Shown here: positions 4,599 through 6,486 of the stretch, in pieces
Layout: each line of letters starts with the position of its first letter
How positions within the stretch are numbered: position 1 is the stretch's first letter
Assembly: GCA_024275855.1 (NCBI GenBank)
Contig: JAJRYL010000216.1
Location: 1-6,486, forward strand
Length of the DNA stretch: 6,486 bases
Reading direction: 5' to 3'
DNA from: Deltaproteobacteria bacterium
GTDB taxonomy: Bacteria > Desulfobacterota > GWC2-55-46 > JADFVP01
Notes under the pieces: generated by a model
Told to the model about the DNA's origin: nothing
Database searches by the model: none
Seen by the model: only the letters and a program-made list of their open reading frames with translations
Program-made: the position numbers and the translations under genes

Positions 4599-5675
4599 TC
4601 AATTGTCGAGCGTAACGATGACCGGGTTTCCGGCCCTTGGCGCCCAGACCTTTTCAGGCACCGGGCAGATAGCCCTTATAGCGCTCTCTTCGCTCGCCAT
4701 GTAGACCATGTCGTCCTTTGTAGCGGCGACAAGCGGGCGGAGCTTAATTCTGTCGTTAATGCCCACAAGGCCGTTTTTGTGCCCGAAGAGCAGCGAGAAG
4801 GGGCCGTTTAGCAGGGCGGACGCATAGGTCTGCCGGAGCGCCGTTACCATCTCTTTTTCATCGGGGTCGAGGTCGTCTATATCTTTCCAGAAAGGAGCGG
4901 CAAGTATGGTGCAGGCCGTCTCTACATCGAGTCCGTGGCGGCGGATAAGCAGATCGAAGAGGTACGCGACGACTTCGGTATCGGTTAAGAGTGAAAGCTT
5001 GTAGCCGAACATTTCGAGGTACCGTTTATTTATTCCGTAAGACGATATTTCGCCGTTATGTACGATTGACCAGTCGAGCAGCGTAAAGGGGTGCGCCCCG
5101 CCCCACCAGCCCGGGGTATTGGTCGGAAAACGGGTGTGCGCCGTCCAGATATGGCCCTCGTACTCGTCGAGCCTGAAGAACTTCGATATTACCGACGGGT
5201 TTCCGACACCTTTGAATACACCCATGTTCTTGCCGGAACTGAAGACGTACGCCCCGTCGATTTCAGAGTTTATCTTCATTACCACGTTGACGACAAAGTC
5301 CTCCTCGCCGCCGCTTCCGGTTACCTTATCTTTTAACGGCGAGATAAAGTAGCGCACAAGCAGGGGGTTGATGGCTATTTCCGGAACCGGAGTGGTCGGT
5401 ATTTCTTCGACCTTCTCTACATGGAAGTTATCTTTCAGGTACTCCTCAACGCTAAAGCGCGCGCTCTGCACGTCGTACATTATGTGGAAGGCGTAGAACT
5501 CTTCAAAGTCCGGGTAGATGCCGTAAGCCGCGTAACCGGCGCCGAGCCCGTTGCCTCTGTCGGTCATAAGGGTAAGGGATTTTGCTATAATCGCACCGCT
5601 CACACGGGTCCGTTTTTTGCTTATTAGTCCCGTTAGGCCGCATCCGGCTATATCTTTTTGAAAATCGTGATTCAC
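4599..5675 (-). CDS. Class II glutamine amidotransferase subunit of glutamate synthase (alpha-subunit domain 1)
   Basis: 358-aa Ntn-hydrolase that releases ammonia from glutamine for the FMN subunit. The nucleophile is C12 in GCGLTGLIS (residues 11-19), so an 11-residue propeptide must be removed to free the catalytic cysteine, as in GltB chains. Other landmarks are DRGNGLGAGY (39-48), TAHTRFPTNT (178-187, the substrate-carboxylate arginine loop), GWWGGAHPF (189-197), VHNGEISSYG (205-214, the asparagine and glycine of the oxyanion hole), LLTDTEVVAYLF (229-240) and KLRPLV near the C-terminus (311-316). The start is GTG at 5675, with AGAGGA about nine nt upstream. The length suits a stand-alone glutamate synthase amidotransferase domain rather than PurF or GlmS, whose second domains are absent. 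It lies 284 nt after the HdrC-like gene and 142 nt before the FMN subunit. Confidence 0.93.
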   Translation of the reverse strand: MNHDFQKDIAGCGLTGLISKKRTRVSGAIIAKSLTLMTDRGNGLGAGYAAYGIYPDFEEFYAFHIMYDVQSARFSVEEYLKDNFHVEKVEEIPTTPVPEIAINPLLVRYFISPLKDKVTGSGGEEDFVVNVVMKINSEIDGAYVFSSGKNMGVFKGVGNPSVISKFFRLDEYEGHIWTAHTRFPTNTPGWWGGAHPFTLLDWSIVHNGEISSYGINKRYLEMFGYKLSLLTDTEVVAYLFDLLIRRHGLDVETACTILAAPFWKDIDDLDPDEKEMVTALRQTYASALLNGPFSLLFGHKNGLVGINDRIKLRPLVAATKDDMVYMASEESAIRAICPVPEKVWAPRAGNPVIVTLDN

Positions 5676-5959
5676 TCTTGTCTGTCCTCTCAGGTAGTTG
5701 TGAAGATGCCTGTAAAGTTTACCGCAGTACTTGGTACGGTGTAATATGTTGCCGCAAGGGCAGGGTTTTTAATAGTCGAGCGGTTTATTGCCGCACGCTG
5801 TTTGAGTAACCGGGGCGTTACCCGTCCGCTGAGGGTTCGTCTGTTCCGGTTACTTCTTGGACTGAACAGGCCGCTTGTTAAGTACGCCGGTTTTCATGCC
5901 CCGCCGCGCTACGCCCGAAGCCCCGTACGTTCTGGTACGAACAGGCCCGGAGGCGCGTG
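5676..5959 (-). promoter_or_regulatory. 284-nt structured spacer upstream of the amidotransferase (possible leader)
   Basis: No clear promoter is visible, but the spacer is rich in inverted repeats. A perfect 9-bp pair AGTAACCGG (5805-5813) / CCGGTTACT (5846-5854) is present. CTGTTC (5841-5846) can instead pair with GAACAG at 5864-5869 or at 5939-5944, which lie inside a 9-bp direct repeat GAACAGGCC. A further hairpin lies at 5721-5740 (ACC-bulge-GTAC / GTACGGT). On the minus strand a 15-codon frame, MKTGVLNKRPVQSKK (5897-5850), ends with its stop inside the first inverted repeat; its ribosome binding site is poor. The arms overlap, so the pairings would be mutually exclusive. The regulatory reading is inference. 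Confidence 0.35.
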
Positions 5960-6436
5960 TCACTCCGAGTCGTCAGTTCCGGTCTTTTTTTTATTCGCCG
6001 TCTCACGCGCCTTTAAAACGAGTGCGTGCAGTTTGAGAAACTCGTCCTTTCCCGAAGCCTTCGGTTCCGGAAGTCCGAGCTTCTTTCTCGCCGGCATGGC
6101 CGGTTCGCCAAGGCGGGAACTTTTTGCGAACATGTCCCAGCCGCGTTTTACCTGTGGCGGAAAGAGCCCTTTTTTAGTCGCTATGGTTCTTAACGCGGTC
6201 ATAGCGTTTTCAAAACCGTAGTGCTGGTAGCACATTTCAAGACAGTAATGGCACTCAAGGCATTGCCATATATGTTTCGACTCAAGCCACTTGTCGAAAT
6301 CCCCGGCGAGAATATCTTTTATAACCTCCCGCGGGTCGTAACCGGGTATGATAACGCACGACGGGCAGATTGAGAAGCAGGCGCCGCAAGCGGCGCATTT
6401 TTCTAAAAGCTTTAGATCGAGTTTCGATTTTATCAT
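5960..6436 (-). CDS. HdrC-like protein with two 4Fe-4S clusters (heterodisulfide reductase subunit C family)
   Basis: 158-aa iron-sulfur protein. Cluster one is C14-C17-C20-C24-P in KCAACGACFSICPSC, and cluster two is C59-C62-C65-C69 in WQCLECHYCLEMC. The second motif is followed by Y rather than the usual P. The arrangement (first motif, about 35 residues, then WxC..C..C...C) is that of HdrC and related electron-transfer subunits. The C-terminal third is lysine-rich and probably flexible (ANKKKTGTDDSE). There is no signal peptide or membrane segment, so it is expected in the cytoplasm. HdrC normally passes electrons between HdrA (flavin) and HdrB (CCG domains); neither is in the window, but the upstream side lies beyond its edge. 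The ATG follows directly after an in-frame TAG, so it is the first possible start; only a weak GAAAG serves as ribosome binding site, behind a small ACGGG-GTAAG-CCCGT hairpin (6446-6460). Being first in line with the glutamate synthase genes, it may feed electrons to them. Confidence 0.82.
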   Translation of the reverse strand: MIKSKLDLKLLEKCAACGACFSICPSCVIIPGYDPREVIKDILAGDFDKWLESKHIWQCLECHYCLEMCYQHYGFENAMTALRTIATKKGLFPPQVKRGWDMFAKSSRLGEPAMPARKKLGLPEPKASGKDEFLKLHALVLKARETANKKKTGTDDSE

Positions 6437-6486
6437 CTATCTTTCACGGGGTAAGCCCGTCGTTTGGTCTATTTGTTAAGTAACCG

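Noticed and set aside
5802..6221. A 139-aa plus-strand frame over the HdrC-like gene and spacer
   Set aside because: It overlaps the cysteine-motif gene on the other strand and shows only low-complexity composition.

Overview
Every gene I can support lies on the minus strand, so the window reads right to left. It looks like a bacterial genome of roughly 50-55% GC. Two things suggest a Desulfobacterota/deltaproteobacterial or related (e.g. Nitrospirota) anaerobe: the order zapB - zapA - 6S RNA - 5-formyltetrahydrofolate cyclo-ligase, and a three-piece glutamate synthase with a ferredoxin domain beside an HdrC-like iron-sulfur protein. This placement is inferred from gene families and order, not from a database match.

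Right half (6486 to 1930): an electron-transfer and nitrogen-assimilation cluster. In order of transcription it holds an HdrC-like protein with two 4Fe-4S clusters (6436-5960), a class II glutamine amidotransferase (5675-4599), a ferredoxin + FMN glutamate synthase core (4456-2948) and a GXGXG beta-helix subunit (2732-1995). It ends at a strong intrinsic terminator (1962-1930). The last three proteins correspond to the successive domains of the large glutamate synthase chain (GltB). Glutamine would be hydrolysed by the amidotransferase, the ammonia passed to the FMN barrel, and 2-oxoglutarate reductively aminated to glutamate. No NAD(P)H-oxidising GltD-type subunit is visible; the ferredoxin domain and the HdrC-like neighbour suggest that electrons arrive through iron-sulfur proteins. 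The spacers between these genes are long (284, 142 and 215 nt). They hold an inverted-repeat region with a possible tiny leader ORF, an extended -10 promoter next to a GC-rich dyad, a hairpin just before a ribosome binding site, and an intrinsic terminator inside the operon.

Left half (1800 to 1): a cell-division / 6S locus. A TTGACA-N17-TACTAT promoter drives a short ZapB-like coiled-coil protein (GTG start at 1743) and ZapA. A second promoter overlapping the zapA stop codon precedes a 6S RNA (about 1230-1048) that folds in the canonical way. About 940 nt further on is the start of 5-formyltetrahydrofolate cyclo-ligase, cut by the window edge. The gap has no convincing gene. It holds just over four tandem copies of a 56-bp repeat that can form hairpins (800-1035) and two copies of a 40-bp repeat (597-676).
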